Positions 43,072-52,274 of a stretch of DNA of 64,000 nt are shown in pieces. A program made the translations under genes and the position numbers. Origin of the DNA: Salipaludibacillus neizhouensis (lineage in GTDB: Bacteria; Bacillota; Bacilli; Bacillales; Salisediminibacteriaceae); NCBI RefSeq assembly GCF_002886185.1, contig NZ_KZ614146.1, positions 3,299,556 to 3,363,555 on the forward strand, given 5' to 3'. How positions within the stretch are numbered: position 1 is the first letter of the stretch; each line of letters starts with the position of its first letter. A model generated the notes under the pieces. The model saw only the letters and a program-made list of their open reading frames with translations. It did not search any database and was not told the origin of the DNA.

Positions 43072-43738
43072 GCTGTTCCCTCCAATGCTTTACGATTGAT
43101 TTAAAAAGCTTTAATCCGTCTTCTGAACCTAACAAGCTGTCTACTGCTCGCTCGGGGTGAGGCATCATCCCAAGAACGTTGCCTTTTTCATTGGTAATAC
43201 CCGCGATATCATTTATCGAGCCGTTCAATTCGCTCTCGTAAGTAAACACAATCTGGTTGTTCTTTTCCAAAGAAGCAAGTGTTTCTTGATCACAATAATA
43301 ATTTCCATCACCATGGGCAACAGGGATAGTGATCACAGAACCTTCTTCATATGCCATCGAAAACATTGTTTCGCTATTTTTCACCTTGAGTGCTACAGGC
43401 TTGCAAATAAATTTCAATTTAGCATTTTTACGCATTGCACCTGGAAGTAAACCTGCTTCTAGCAGAACTTGAAATCCATTACAAACACCTAAAACCGGTT
43501 TTCCTGCAGTTGCTGCTTCTTCCACCGCTTTCATGATTGGCGAAAATCGGGCAATGGCTCCTGAGCGAAGGTAATCCCCATAGGAGAAACCGCCGGGAAG
43601 GAGAATGGCATCAAATCGGTCTAAGCTTGTCTCATCGTGCCACACATAAGAGACATCTTCGCCAAGTTCATCCTTAATTGCATGAAACATATCTAAATCA
43701 CAGTTGGAGCCCGGAAAGACAATGACCGCAAACTTCAT
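43055..43738 (-). CDS. purQ: FGAM synthase subunit I (glutaminase)
   Basis: The 227-aa class I glutamine amidotransferase has the oxyanion strand [17 protein letters not shown], the nucleophile elbow [17 protein letters not shown] (Cys) and the catalytic His-x-Glu in [14 protein letters not shown]. It delivers ammonia to PurL. It overlaps purS by 4 bases. Confidence 0.97.
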   Translation of the reverse strand: MKFAVIVFPGSNCDLDMFHAIKDELGEDVSYVWHDETSLDRFDAILLPGGFSYGDYLRSGAIARFSPIMKAVEEAATAGKPVLGVCNGFQVLLEAGLLPGAMRKNAKLKFICKPVALKVKNSETMFSMAYEEGSVITIPVAHGDGNYYCDQETLASLEKNNQIVFTYESELNGSINDIAGITNEKGNVLGMMPHPERAVDSLLGSEDGLKLFKSIVKHWREQHATTS

Positions 43739-43995
43739 GAGGAGACAACCTCCTCTATTTCATAGCGATAATCCTCAATAACCGGGTTAGCAAGAAGCTT
43801 GTTACACATTTCTTTCACTTGGTCATCAATACTATCCTTGGTTGCTTCGATACGAAGATTCATAATTTTCCCGATGCGAACACCTTCCACCGTATCAAAA
43901 CCTAGCTGGTGCAAAGAATTTTGAACAGCTGATCCTTGAGGATCTAAAACACCCTCTTTTAATGTAACAGTTACCTTCACTTCAAAAATCATCAT
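43735..43995 (-). CDS. purS: FGAM synthase subunit PurS
   Basis: The 86-aa protein ([56 protein letters not shown]) is the small PurS subunit that bridges PurL and PurQ. AGGAGG precedes the first ATG, which overlaps the purC stop by 4 bases. Confidence 0.96.
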   Translation of the reverse strand: MMIFEVKVTVTLKEGVLDPQGSAVQNSLHQLGFDTVEGVRIGKIMNLRIEATKDSIDDQVKEMCNKLLANPVIEDYRYEIEEVVSS

Positions 43996-44705
43996 GATTT
44001 TCCTCCTAAACGAGCTAAAATAGTTTCATAACCTTCCTGCAAGTTTCCTTGCCCAAAACGGAACAAATCCTTATCAAATGAATCTCCTGTTTTAGAATCC
44101 CATAATCGGCATGTATCAGGTGAAATTTCGTCTGCTAACAATACTTTGCCTGAAATATCTCTTCCAAACTCTAATTTAAAGTCCACTAAGTCTACATCAA
44201 TTTTTTTAAATAACTCTATTAAATGTTCATTGACTTCTAGTGCTTTCTCTTTCAAAGAAGCGACCTCATCTTCTGTAGCAAGTCCCATCACACGAATATG
44301 CTCCTCATTCATTAGCGGATCTCCCAGCTCATCGTCTTTATAATAAAACTCGACAATCGGCTGATCGAAACGTTGTCCACGTGTAAGCCCCAGACGTTTT
44401 ACAAGACTACCAGCTGCAATGTTACGAACGACAACCTCGATCGGAATAATTGTCACTTTACGAATCAACTGCTCTGTTTCCGAGAGACGCTCGATAAAAT
44501 GACTCTTGATACCTTCTCTCGCCAGCAAAGAAAAAATAACGGAGCTGATCTCATTATTCAGACGTCCCTTACCTGTTAAAACATCCTTCTTAACACCATT
44601 AAATGCTGTGGCGTCATCCTTGTACTCCACCCATAGAACCTCAGGCTTATCCGTTTCATAAATCCGCTTCGCTTTTCCTTCGTACAAACAGCCTCGCTTT
44701 TCCAA
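43992..44705 (-). CDS. purC: SAICAR synthetase
   Basis: The 237-aa protein has LYEGKAKRIYETDKPEVLWV, the conserved IPIEVVVRNIAAGSLVKR and LVDFKLEFGRDISGKVLLAD with EISPDTCRLWD. It condenses CAIR with aspartate using ATP. An 85-base gap holding a hairpin separates it from purB. Confidence 0.97.
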   Translation of the reverse strand: MEKRGCLYEGKAKRIYETDKPEVLWVEYKDDATAFNGVKKDVLTGKGRLNNEISSVIFSLLAREGIKSHFIERLSETEQLIRKVTIIPIEVVVRNIAAGSLVKRLGLTRGQRFDQPIVEFYYKDDELGDPLMNEEHIRVMGLATEDEVASLKEKALEVNEHLIELFKKIDVDLVDFKLEFGRDISGKVLLADEISPDTCRLWDSKTGDSFDKDLFRFGQGNLQEGYETILARLGGKS

Positions 44706-44762
44706 TTGAAGGTCGCCTCCTGCCGTGTATTTTCGAAATATTGGTACTATTGAAATTATGAC

Positions 44763-44789
44763 AGAGGAGGGTTTTTACACCCTTCCTCT
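44763..44789 (-). other. RNA hairpin between purB and purC
   Basis: AGAGGAGGGT (44763-44772) pairs with ACCCTTCCTCT (44779-44789) with one bulged base. No T-run follows on the minus strand, so it is not a standard terminator. It lies in the only sizeable gap inside the operon (85 bases). Confidence 0.5.
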
Positions 44790-44790
44790 C

Positions 44791-46089
44791 TTATTTAACG
44801 AGTCCTAATCTGTCAAAAATCGTATCTACATGCTTTAAATGGTGATGATAATCAAAGCAATCATCTAATTCCTCTGATGAGAGATGAGCCGTAATCTGCT
44901 CGTCTGCATCAACCAGTTCGCGGAATTGAACCGCAGTTTCCCATGCTTCCATTGCTTTAGGCTGCACAATGTCATAAGCTTCTTCACGAGCTAGTCCTTT
45001 ATCAATTAGTGATAAAAGCACTCGTTGAGAATATATTAATCCGTAAGTTGCTGTCATATTACGCTTCATATTTTCCGGGAAAACCGTTAAGTTTTTAACA
45101 ATATTGCCGAATCGATTCAACATGTAATTCAAAGCAATCGTTGCGTCTGGCAAGATCACTCGCTCCGCCGAGGAATGAGTAATATCTCTTTCGTGCCACA
45201 GTGCCACATTTTCATAAGCAGTCATTACATGTCCTCTTAGCACACGAGCCAGTCCAGTCATATTTTCAGAGCCGATTGGATTACGTTTATGCGGCATAGC
45301 CGAAGATCCTTTTTGCCCTTTAGAGAAGAATTCTTCTACTTCTCTAACTTCACTCTTTTGTAAATTACGAATTTCTACTGCCATTTTTTCAATGGAAGAT
45401 CCTATAAGAGCAATCGTTGCAATATACTGTGCGTGGCGATCACGTTGCAAAGTTTGAGTGGAAATACGAGAAGCTTCTAATCCTAATCCCTCACAAACGT
45501 ATTTTTCAACGGATGGATCAATGTTCGCATATGTTCCTACAGCACCTGACAGTTTACCAACACGAACCATTTCGCTCGCCTGACGAAAACGCTCCAGGTT
45601 CCGTTTCATTTCTTCATACCAAAGCGCCAACTTCAATCCAAACGTGGTTGGTTCAGCATGTACACCATGTGTACGCCCCATCATTACCGTCATCTTGTGT
45701 TCGATCGCTTTGTTTTTCAAGATTTCTATAAAATTCAAAATATCTCGTTCAATAATGTCATTTGCTTGCTTTAATAAATAAGATAACGCTGTGTCTACAA
45801 CATCTGTTGAAGTTAATCCATAATGAACCCATTTTCTTTCGTCTCCAAGCGTTTCTGAAACTGCACGAGTAAATGCAACGACATCGTGACGAGTTTCTGC
45901 TTCGATCTCGAAGATCCGTTCTACGTCAAAAGACGCACTTTCACGGATTTTTGCAACATCCGCTTTAGGGATATCTCCAAGCTCAGCCCACGCTTCACAC
46001 GCGAGAATTTCTACTTCCAGCCAAGCTTGAAATCGGTTATTATCTGTCCAAATTGCACTCATTTCTGGGCGTGAATAGCGTTCAATCAT
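44791..46089 (-). CDS. purB: Adenylosuccinate lyase
   Basis: The protein (432 aa from the ATG at 46089) begins [20 protein letters not shown]. It has [28 protein letters not shown] with the catalytic His, and the fumarase-family signature [17 protein letters not shown]. It acts twice in purine synthesis, on SAICAR and on adenylosuccinate. The start forms an ATGA overlap with the purK stop. Confidence 0.97.
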   Translation of the reverse strand: MIERYSRPEMSAIWTDNNRFQAWLEVEILACEAWAELGDIPKADVAKIRESASFDVERIFEIEAETRHDVVAFTRAVSETLGDERKWVHYGLTSTDVVDTALSYLLKQANDIIERDILNFIEILKNKAIEHKMTVMMGRTHGVHAEPTTFGLKLALWYEEMKRNLERFRQASEMVRVGKLSGAVGTYANIDPSVEKYVCEGLGLEASRISTQTLQRDRHAQYIATIALIGSSIEKMAVEIRNLQKSEVREVEEFFSKGQKGSSAMPHKRNPIGSENMTGLARVLRGHVMTAYENVALWHERDITHSSAERVILPDATIALNYMLNRFGNIVKNLTVFPENMKRNMTATYGLIYSQRVLLSLIDKGLAREEAYDIVQPKAMEAWETAVQFRELVDADEQITAHLSSEELDDCFDYHHHLKHVDTIFDRLGLVK

Positions 46090-47264
46090 TCCTCGGTTCC
46101 TCCTATTGTTTCTTCTGTATCTTCTGTTTCTTCCTCCTGTTTCCATATGGAAGATTCATCAATTGCCTCAAGTGTTTTTTCTAAATCATCTGTTAAAAAT
46201 GTGATGTGACCCATTTTCCTTCCAGTTCGCGCTTCTTTTTTACCATACATATGCAAGTGATTTTCAGGTAAATTTTCAAGGTTTTCTATGACACCATCTA
46301 CGTGTTCGCCTAAAATATTCACCATAATACTTGGTTTCAAAAGCGTAGTCTTCCCTAATGGCCAGCCGCAAATTGCTCTTATGTGCTGTTCGAACTGTGA
46401 CGTTTCACATGAGTTAATCGAATAATGACCAGAATTATGAGGTCTTGGCGCTAGCTCATTCACATAAATTCTTTCGTCGTCATCGACAAACATCTCGACA
46501 GCCAATGTACCAATCAAATCGAATGATTCAGCTAATTGTGTGGCTATCTCTATTGCCTGTTTTTCTACATCGGGCGAAATACGCGCAGGAACAATAGATT
46601 GATGTAATGCATTTTTGACGTGTATGTTTTCGGCAACAGGAAATGTCGTCATTTCTCCATTCACACTTCTTGTCACTATCACCGAAATTTCATGCTCAAA
46701 TGGGACCCAAGCTTCTAAAATAAAAGGCCCGCTTCCTTCCATTTCTGACCAGGCCGCTGGTAATTCATTATTTGAACGAATGATCCGTTGACCTTTGCCA
46801 TCATATCCTCCGCGTGTCGTTTTCAACACAGCAGGCAAGCCCAAAGCTTCTCTTGCTTGCTGAAGTTCACTCGCTGTTTCCAAAGCACGATAACGAACGA
46901 CTGGAATGTTAAATGATTTTATGGCTTTTTTTTCATGAATTCTGTCCTGCGTGATTGATAAAAGGTTACTTCCTTGAGGTAAATACATATTCTCTTCTAG
47001 CCATTTCGCTGTTTCTGAGTCAATATTTTCAAATTCATACGTAAGAACATCGCAAATTTCAGCAAGCTTCTCAGCGGCAGCCAAATCATCATACTTTCCA
47101 ATGATTTGTTCGTCTGCGACTTGTCCACACGGAGAGTCAGGGGTAGGATCAAGAACCGCCACTCGATAGCCCATCTCCCGAGCTGAAAGAGCCATCATTC
47201 TTCCGAGTTGTCCCCCACCTAGAATCCCAATTGTTTTCCCTGGTTCAATCCATTTATTTCTCAT
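46086..47264 (-). CDS. purK: N5-carboxyaminoimidazole ribonucleotide synthase
   Basis: The 392-aa ATP-grasp protein begins with [20 protein letters not shown]. It contains [38 protein letters not shown] and [20 protein letters not shown]. It makes N5-CAIR from AIR, bicarbonate and ATP for PurE. An acidic tail ([16 protein letters not shown]) extends the C-terminus. ATGA overlaps at both ends show tight coupling. Confidence 0.97.
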   Translation of the reverse strand: MRNKWIEPGKTIGILGGGQLGRMMALSAREMGYRVAVLDPTPDSPCGQVADEQIIGKYDDLAAAEKLAEICDVLTYEFENIDSETAKWLEENMYLPQGSNLLSITQDRIHEKKAIKSFNIPVVRYRALETASELQQAREALGLPAVLKTTRGGYDGKGQRIIRSNNELPAAWSEMEGSGPFILEAWVPFEHEISVIVTRSVNGEMTTFPVAENIHVKNALHQSIVPARISPDVEKQAIEIATQLAESFDLIGTLAVEMFVDDDERIYVNELAPRPHNSGHYSINSCETSQFEQHIRAICGWPLGKTTLLKPSIMVNILGEHVDGVIENLENLPENHLHMYGKKEARTGRKMGHITFLTDDLEKTLEAIDESSIWKQEEETEDTEETIGGTEE

Positions 47265-47746
47265 GATAACGCTCCTTCTTGCAAAACTTCGTCACGTTTT
47301 TTCTCACGCCGTTTTTCTAATCTATCTCTGATTTCTTCATCATGAACAGAGAGCTGTTGAGCAGCTAAAAGTGCAGCGTTTATCGCACCTGCTTTTCCAA
47401 TAGCAACGGTTGCCACTGGCACTCCAGCAGGCATCTGCACAATCGAAAGCAAGGAGTCCATTCCATTCAATGCTTTTGTTTGTACAGGAACTCCAATAAC
47501 CGGAATCGTTGTTTTCGCTGCTACCATTCCTGGCAAGTGGGCTGCCCCGCCTGCACCAGCGATGATGACTTCAAGTCCTCTTCCGCGAGCAGTTTCTGCA
47601 TACTCAAACATAAGATCCGGGGTTCGGTGAGCGGAGACAACTTTTGTCTCAAACGGAACACCTAGTTCTTTTAAGGTTTCCACCGTATTTTCCATCGTTG
47701 TCCAATCCGATGTCGAACCCATAATTACTCCAACTTTAACTGTCAT
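47261..47746 (-). CDS. purE: N5-CAIR mutase (class I PurE)
   Basis: From the ATG at 47746 the 161-aa protein reads [20 protein letters not shown], then [18 protein letters not shown] and [20 protein letters not shown], with [20 protein letters not shown]. It moves the carboxylate from N5-CAIR to CAIR. GGAGGTCAA lies upstream; the frame extends 17 codons further but that part is leader. It is the first gene of the operon. Confidence 0.96.
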   Translation of the reverse strand: MTVKVGVIMGSTSDWTTMENTVETLKELGVPFETKVVSAHRTPDLMFEYAETARGRGLEVIIAGAGGAAHLPGMVAAKTTIPVIGVPVQTKALNGMDSLLSIVQMPAGVPVATVAIGKAGAINAALLAAQQLSVHDEEIRDRLEKRREKKRDEVLQEGALS

Positions 47747-47863
47747 ACAATATTGACCTCCTCGATTTTTAACTACTAACCAGTATTCCTTATTCAATTA
47801 TAAAGTATTTGTCACATTTGTGGCGCCAAAGAGAGAAATTGTCCCCTTAAGATGTCAGGATAA

Positions 47864-47912
47864 TAAAAAAACGCATCTTATCATCCAAACAAAGAGGGAC
47901 AATAAGACACGT
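47864..47912 (-). terminator. Leader terminator of the pur operon
   Basis: On the minus strand ACGTGTCTTATTGTCC (47912-47897) pairs with GGATGATAAGATGCGT (47886-47871) over 16 positions with four G-U pairs, closed by a 10-base loop and followed by T7. It lies between the guanine aptamer and purE, so it is the likely expression platform. Confidence 0.85.
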
Positions 47913-47953
47913 TGGATATTGCGCAATGGTAGAAAATCGCACAATAAATTTGA

Positions 47954-48023
47954 GCGATACAAAAGCAAGCCAGGTTTTCCGAAAGCATAAAATAACTTCC
48001 TTCCAACACCCGCCTTGTATCGC
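47954..48023 (-). promoter_or_regulatory. Additional long-range stem in the pur leader
   Basis: GCGATACAA (48023-48015 on the minus strand) and TTGTATCGC (47962-47954) form a perfect 9-bp stem enclosing about 50 nt, between the aptamer and the terminator. It could be part of a distal antiterminator arrangement; the alternative fold could not be computed. Confidence 0.45.
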
Positions 48024-48042
48024 GTAAATTTGTGTCCATCTC

Positions 48043-48110
48043 CCTCATAGTCCACTGATTAAGGTCAGTAGGTAGAAACTTCTGGGCCGAATTCCCAATA
48101 TTATATGAGG
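48043..48110 (-). ncRNA. Guanine (purine) riboswitch aptamer of the pur operon
   Basis: The minus strand reads P1 CCTCATA ... TATGAGG, J1/2 TAAT-type, P2 TTGGG/CCCAG with loop AATTCGG, J2/3 with the invariant GTTTCTACC, and P3 ACTGA/TCAGT with loop CCTTAA. GG in loop 2 and CC in loop 3 keep the kissing pairs. The base before the 3' arm of P1 (position 48050) is C, the guanine-specific C74 equivalent; adenine aptamers have U. Binding of guanine should favour the terminator at 47864-47912. Confidence 0.92.
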
Positions 48111-48133
48111 TAACGTATTTTTTTCTTACCCTA

Positions 48134-48163
48134 ATCATAACAATTACTCGTATACCTCGTCAA
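48134..48163 (-). promoter_or_regulatory. Sigma-A promoter of the pur operon
   Basis: TTGACG (48163-48158) and TATGAT (48139-48134) are separated by 18 bases on the minus strand. Predicted start about 48127, about 17 bases before the aptamer. Confidence 0.8.
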
Positions 48164-48170
48164 CATCGAA

Positions 48171-48210
48171 TCGAACATTTTATTGTTTTTTGTATTTATT
48201 GTTCGGATTT
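48171..48210 (-). promoter_or_regulatory. PurR box pair upstream of the pur promoter
   Basis: AAATCCGAACAAT (48210-48198, minus strand) fits the PurBox AWWWCCGAACWWT exactly. A second, inverted and weaker copy (TCGAACATT on the plus strand, 48171-48179) lies next to the -35 box. Two inverted boxes upstream of the promoter are the arrangement PurR uses in B. subtilis. Confidence 0.82.
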
Positions 48211-48458
48211 CGTCGATTCGTAAGAGGTTTTTACCAACAGAGTCCCTAAAACAAAGGCAATATTACCAGTATTTGGACTTTACAGTCACTGAAAATAGTA
48301 TTCTATAAAATGCTGTCTTCTAATCATTGAAAGAATTAATTCTTATAAAGGTACGAAAGTAAAAAAATATAAAGATATATACATTGAAACAAAAAAGACT
48401 ATTTATACGTATATACTAATACTAGATTAAGAGAGAATCTTATACGGAAGGTGATGTT

Positions 48459-49166
48459 ATGGAAATACTCTGTGTTGATTTACATCATGCCGGCTACTCC
48501 GACAACAAAAAAACGATTAAAAATATTCACTTCCAATTGCAACAAGGTGAATTAGTCGGATTAATCGGACCAAATGGAGCAGGAAAAAGTACAATTATTA
48601 AAACTATTTTAGGGCTTCTTGAAGAAGTTGATGGAGAAATTAACATCGCCGGCAATAATCGCTATGCGTATATACCTGAGCACCCCGTTTATTATGAAGA
48701 GTTCACGTTATGGGAACATATCGAACTGGCAAAAGCCGTTAATAACATAGAAGACGCTAATTTTTATCAACGTGCCGAACAATTAATTAGCCTTTTTAGA
48801 TTGGAACATGTTAAGCATCACTTTCCTGGTTCTTTTTCAAAAGGAATGCAGCAGAAATTGATGATCATAGTTGCTATCTTAATTAAACCAACCCTCTATA
48901 TTGTTGATGAACCATTCATCGGCTTGGATCCAAAAGCCATCAAAGACTTTTTATCCATTATAGATGAGGAACGTCAGCGAGGTGCAGCTATCCTTATGTC
49001 TACTCATGTGCTAGATACGGCAGAAAAAATTTGTGATCGCTTTTTATTAGTCAATCAAGGAGAACTAATCGCGGCTGGGACACTTGATGAAGTACGAGCA
49101 GTTAGTGTACCTGAAGCCTCTTTAATGGATTGTTTTTACTATTTTATGGAGAATGAAAAGCGATGA
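48459..49166 (+). CDS. EcsA/YthP-like ABC transporter ATP-binding protein
   Basis: The 235-aa protein has Walker A (GLIGPNGAGKSTIIKTI), signature FSKGMQQKLMIIVAI and Walker B LYIVDEPFIGLDP with a switch histidine in MSTHVLD. It is the ATPase partner of the EcsB-like permease encoded next, which it overlaps by ATGA. Ecs systems in bacilli affect protein secretion and membrane proteolysis; whether this pair is orthologous to EcsAB or to YthPQ cannot be told by eye. GGAAGGTGATG precedes the start. Confidence 0.85.
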   Translation: MEILCVDLHHAGYSDNKKTIKNIHFQLQQGELVGLIGPNGAGKSTIIKTILGLLEEVDGEINIAGNNRYAYIPEHPVYYEEFTLWEHIELAKAVNNIEDANFYQRAEQLISLFRLEHVKHHFPGSFSKGMQQKLMIIVAILIKPTLYIVDEPFIGLDPKAIKDFLSIIDEERQRGAAILMSTHVLDTAEKICDRFLLVNQGELIAAGTLDEVRAVSVPEASLMDCFYYFMENEKR

Positions 49167-50386
49167 CTCCAAAACAGTTATTTCAACAACGTCTAAAAAG
49201 AGAGTGGAACTACCATTATGAAGTATGGAAATCAGCTGTAGATTGGATAATCGCTTTATATTTCATAGTACCGTTCGTTATTTTTATATGCTACCAGTAC
49301 TACTCGATCTGGACCGATCAAGCACCCTGGATAGAAGCTTTCCCTCTTCAATATACACGGTATATTTTCTTTTACATATGTTTAATAGGTTCCGTCCGAT
49401 TGTTTATTAAAGAAGGCGATCTACTATTTCTCAGGCAGGAAAAACAGTGGGTTCAAGCTCTTATGAGGCACGGAATGATCTACTCCATGATCTTTTCGAT
49501 AGGACTTATCTTGATTCTAGCTGCTGCACTATATCCTCTCTGGAGGACATACGATGATACGAGTTTAAGCACCGTTTTCACATTTACTGTCTTCACTTCA
49601 TTATTTAGAATTAATATTCAATTCATCCGACAACTCTTTTCTATCTGGTTTAAACGGTGGCGATTATATTTTATCAACATGGCTTCGCTCATTACATTTT
49701 TCGTTGTTTTTCAGCTGTTTTTGATCAGTCCTTATTTCGTACAATGGTTTTTAATTATTATAAACGGAGTTGCTGCACGATTTTTATTCAATGTTCGTCT
49801 AAATTTGACGTGGAGCTTTCAAGCTGATTGCTTGAGAGAAGGACAACGCCAATTAGTACTAGCAACTTCCTTCATTAAAGCTAGCGGATATAGGGTCGAG
49901 AAAAATTTTCGCGCAAACAAAGAACCGTTCATTCTCTTCTCCGAGTCTGCTCAAGTATTCAAAAATAGAACGAATTCAAATATCATTACGGAAACCTTCA
50001 TTAAATTTGTGATTCGAAATAAGTCGAAATTACTTACACTCTTTCAGCTTGTTGTTTGCTTTGTCGTTGGTATCGTCGTTGCACCATTTTGGATCAAGTG
50101 GATTGTGTTACTTCTTTCTACCTTTAGTATCATTCATTTCATCCGCGGAAGTTGGGATGAAATGAAAAACCATTTGTACTTTAAACTTTATCCCAATCCC
50201 GGACATGAAGAAACGAGTTATGCTGTTAAAAAAGCAACCTTCATTCTAACACTTCCAATTTGCTTCTTATTTGGTTTTTTTACAGGCTGGTCCGCTTTTT
50301 TTCCCTTTGTATGGGCAGGGTTTCTCGTCGCAGTGATTGCTACGACACTCATGTATTTTTATGTTAAGAAGGAACTGATGGTATAA
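49163..50386 (+). CDS. EcsB-type ABC transporter permease
   Basis: The 407-aa protein has multiple transmembrane helices in two groups (about residues 25-130 and 275-400) separated by a hydrophilic middle. It begins with the EcsB-like LFQQRLKREWNYHYEVWKSA and continues with RLFIKEGDLLFLRQEKQWVQ, a segment typical of EcsB proteins. It forms the membrane channel of the transporter with the upstream ATPase. Confidence 0.82.
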   Translation: MTPKQLFQQRLKREWNYHYEVWKSAVDWIIALYFIVPFVIFICYQYYSIWTDQAPWIEAFPLQYTRYIFFYICLIGSVRLFIKEGDLLFLRQEKQWVQALMRHGMIYSMIFSIGLILILAAALYPLWRTYDDTSLSTVFTFTVFTSLFRINIQFIRQLFSIWFKRWRLYFINMASLITFFVVFQLFLISPYFVQWFLIIINGVAARFLFNVRLNLTWSFQADCLREGQRQLVLATSFIKASGYRVEKNFRANKEPFILFSESAQVFKNRTNSNIITETFIKFVIRNKSKLLTLFQLVVCFVVGIVVAPFWIKWIVLLLSTFSIIHFIRGSWDEMKNHLYFKLYPNPGHEETSYAVKKATFILTLPICFLFGFFTGWSAFFPFVWAGFLVAVIATTLMYFYVKKELMV

Positions 50387-50988
50387 GAAAAGCTGCATTG
50401 CAGTCTAAAAAACTTTTAAACTGTTATTGTTTCTCGTAAGTGGATTGAAAGAACGAATAAACACCAACCATGTAGAAAGGTTGTCCACGTTGACTTTCTT
50501 TTTTTTGATTAAGTAACTCGAAGTAGCGAAGGCGGAGACTCCTACAAGATTAGCAAAAGCTAAAGACCCAGCAGGATCAACTTCTCAGGGAGACTGAAAC
50601 ATTGCCCCCGGAAAACAGTCGCCTAGAGAGGATTCGAGTCCTCTGTTCAAAGAAAAACAAGGAATTAGGTTTTGCTCTAATCCTTTTTCTCTTTAAGGTA
50701 GGCAACATTGTAAAAATGGACTTTGATTTAAGGATGTGTTGTGGGAACTAAAAACCACCAATTGCCATTATCAAGGTTGTTTTTAGAATGCTTATATTTA
50801 CATAGTTTTAGACTGTTTTCCGTTCCCTAAACTATTCCCTTTAACTTTCCCCCTAAATTTGACGTCACACCAATATTAGGGAATAATTAATTTCAGGAGT
50901 ACGATTTTATATAGAAAGAATGACAGAACTAAACCGCTTTGACCCTTAGATTTGTTGTTGGAAGCAGAGAACCGCCCGCCCCAATGAT
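50387..50988. other. 602-bp intergenic region with repeat B and possible terminators
   Basis: AGAAAG (50474) and CTTTCT (50494) followed by eight Ts is a weak terminator candidate. A repeat B copy follows. GGAATTAG / CTAATCC (50661-50683) followed by TTTTTCT is a better plus-strand terminator. From 50700 to 50988 I see nothing interpretable. Confidence 0.5.
50517..50648. repeat. Repeat family B copy with an internal insertion
   Basis: The ends CTCGAAGTAGCGAAGG and GAGGATTCGAGTCCTCTG match the 34769 copy. The middle carries about 30 extra bases (AGCTAAAGACCCAGCAGGAT and neighbours) and a diverged ACATTGCCCCCGGAAAAC. Confidence 0.75.
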
Positions 50989-52095
50989 TTATTTTTCTAG
51001 AAACTTCATTTCATTATATGCCATTAATAACGGAGCAACTCCGTGACCATTATTTATTACAATCGGCTCACCATTAATATAATAATCATAGCTTCCATCA
51101 CGAACAACTCCTAACTCAGGGTGTGTCCCTAGTCCAGCACTTTTACAAATGCCGCCAAACAAAACCTCGCCATTATTTTCCGTTAAATATTCATTGACCA
51201 TACCATCAAAGGCATCAACACCGTACTTCGTATAGGCATCTGATAAGTAGCCAAGTCTTACCCCTTTTAGAATTCCGTAAGAGAGCATACCAGTACCACT
51301 AGTTTCTAAATAGTTTCCTTTTCTACCACTATATTCAACCACTTGGTACCATAGTCCACTATGATGCTGATAGCGTAGCATTCCATCTACTGATTCTTTT
51401 AAGAGATCCTTCAGTTCATCTGAATTTACGTCTTGATCTTCAAGTAATTCAAGAATATCTACCAGTGCCATCACATACCAGCCAACAGCACGTGACCATA
51501 CGTGTGGAGATAATCCTGTCTCTTTGTCGCACCAAAACATGTCTCGGCTTTCGTCATATGCATGATAATACAATTGCGTTTCATCATCATAAAGAAGCTT
51601 TCGTACGTTTCTAAATTGGTTTATCGTATCTGAATAATCCTTTTTCTCTTCAAACTCTTTAATATACTGTACATAGAAGGGTTGTCCCATATAAAGGCCA
51701 TCCATCCAAATTTGATGTGGATAGTTTGTTTTGTGCCAGAAGTTTCCTGTTTCCGTTCTTGGATACGTTTCGAGTTGTTTGTAAATTAAATCTATCGGCT
51801 TTTTATACCTTGGATCTTTTTCTTTTTTATACAAAGTATAGAGGATAGAAGTCATTCTAATTTGATCAATGCTATAGTAATTGATATCAATTTTCTCAAC
51901 ATTCCCATCCTCGTCAACGAGACGATCAATGAAATCCTTAACGAACTTGTAATCTCCTTCATTGCCAGTCTGCTCATAGCTATCAAGATAGGCTTTAAGA
52001 ATACAACCTTGTATATAGTGCCATTTTAATTCATACCACTTCCCACAACCATCCTTATATTCCTCTTTCAATTTCTCTACTAAGTTATAAACCAT
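50989..52095 (-). CDS. yesR: Unsaturated rhamnogalacturonyl hydrolase, GH105 (YesR/YteR-like)
   Basis: The 368-aa protein has GH88/GH105 motifs: the catalytic-aspartate region HQIWMDGLYMGQPFYVQYIK, SPHVWSRAVGWYVMALVDIL and a C-terminal GHGVAPLLMAYNEM. It lacks a signal peptide, so it acts in the cytoplasm. There it removes the unsaturated galacturonyl residue from imported rhamnogalacturonan fragments. It follows the YesM/YesN genes on the same strand. Confidence 0.9.
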   Translation of the reverse strand: MVYNLVEKLKEEYKDGCGKWYELKWHYIQGCILKAYLDSYEQTGNEGDYKFVKDFIDRLVDEDGNVEKIDINYYSIDQIRMTSILYTLYKKEKDPRYKKPIDLIYKQLETYPRTETGNFWHKTNYPHQIWMDGLYMGQPFYVQYIKEFEEKKDYSDTINQFRNVRKLLYDDETQLYYHAYDESRDMFWCDKETGLSPHVWSRAVGWYVMALVDILELLEDQDVNSDELKDLLKESVDGMLRYQHHSGLWYQVVEYSGRKGNYLETSGTGMLSYGILKGVRLGYLSDAYTKYGVDAFDGMVNEYLTENNGEVLFGGICKSAGLGTHPELGVVRDGSYDYYINGEPIVINNGHGVAPLLMAYNEMKFLEK

Positions 52096-52274
52096 AACTA
52101 TACACCTCCATATTTTTAAAAGAATTGATTGTATAAGATAACTGGAATATGTTCGTATCTCCTACAAATCCCAACACCCCTCTCTCCCCTTTCCAAACCT
52201 TTTTCACGCCTTCTAAAAAGCATGAAAGTTATTTTATTGATTACGAAGTTCCTTCTCACATTCGAAACGCATTT

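Noticed and set aside
47855-48138. Two minus-strand frames of 66 and 85 codons in the pur leader
   Set aside because: They cover the riboswitch and terminator; the codon pattern follows the RNA structure, and no ribosome binding site is suitable.
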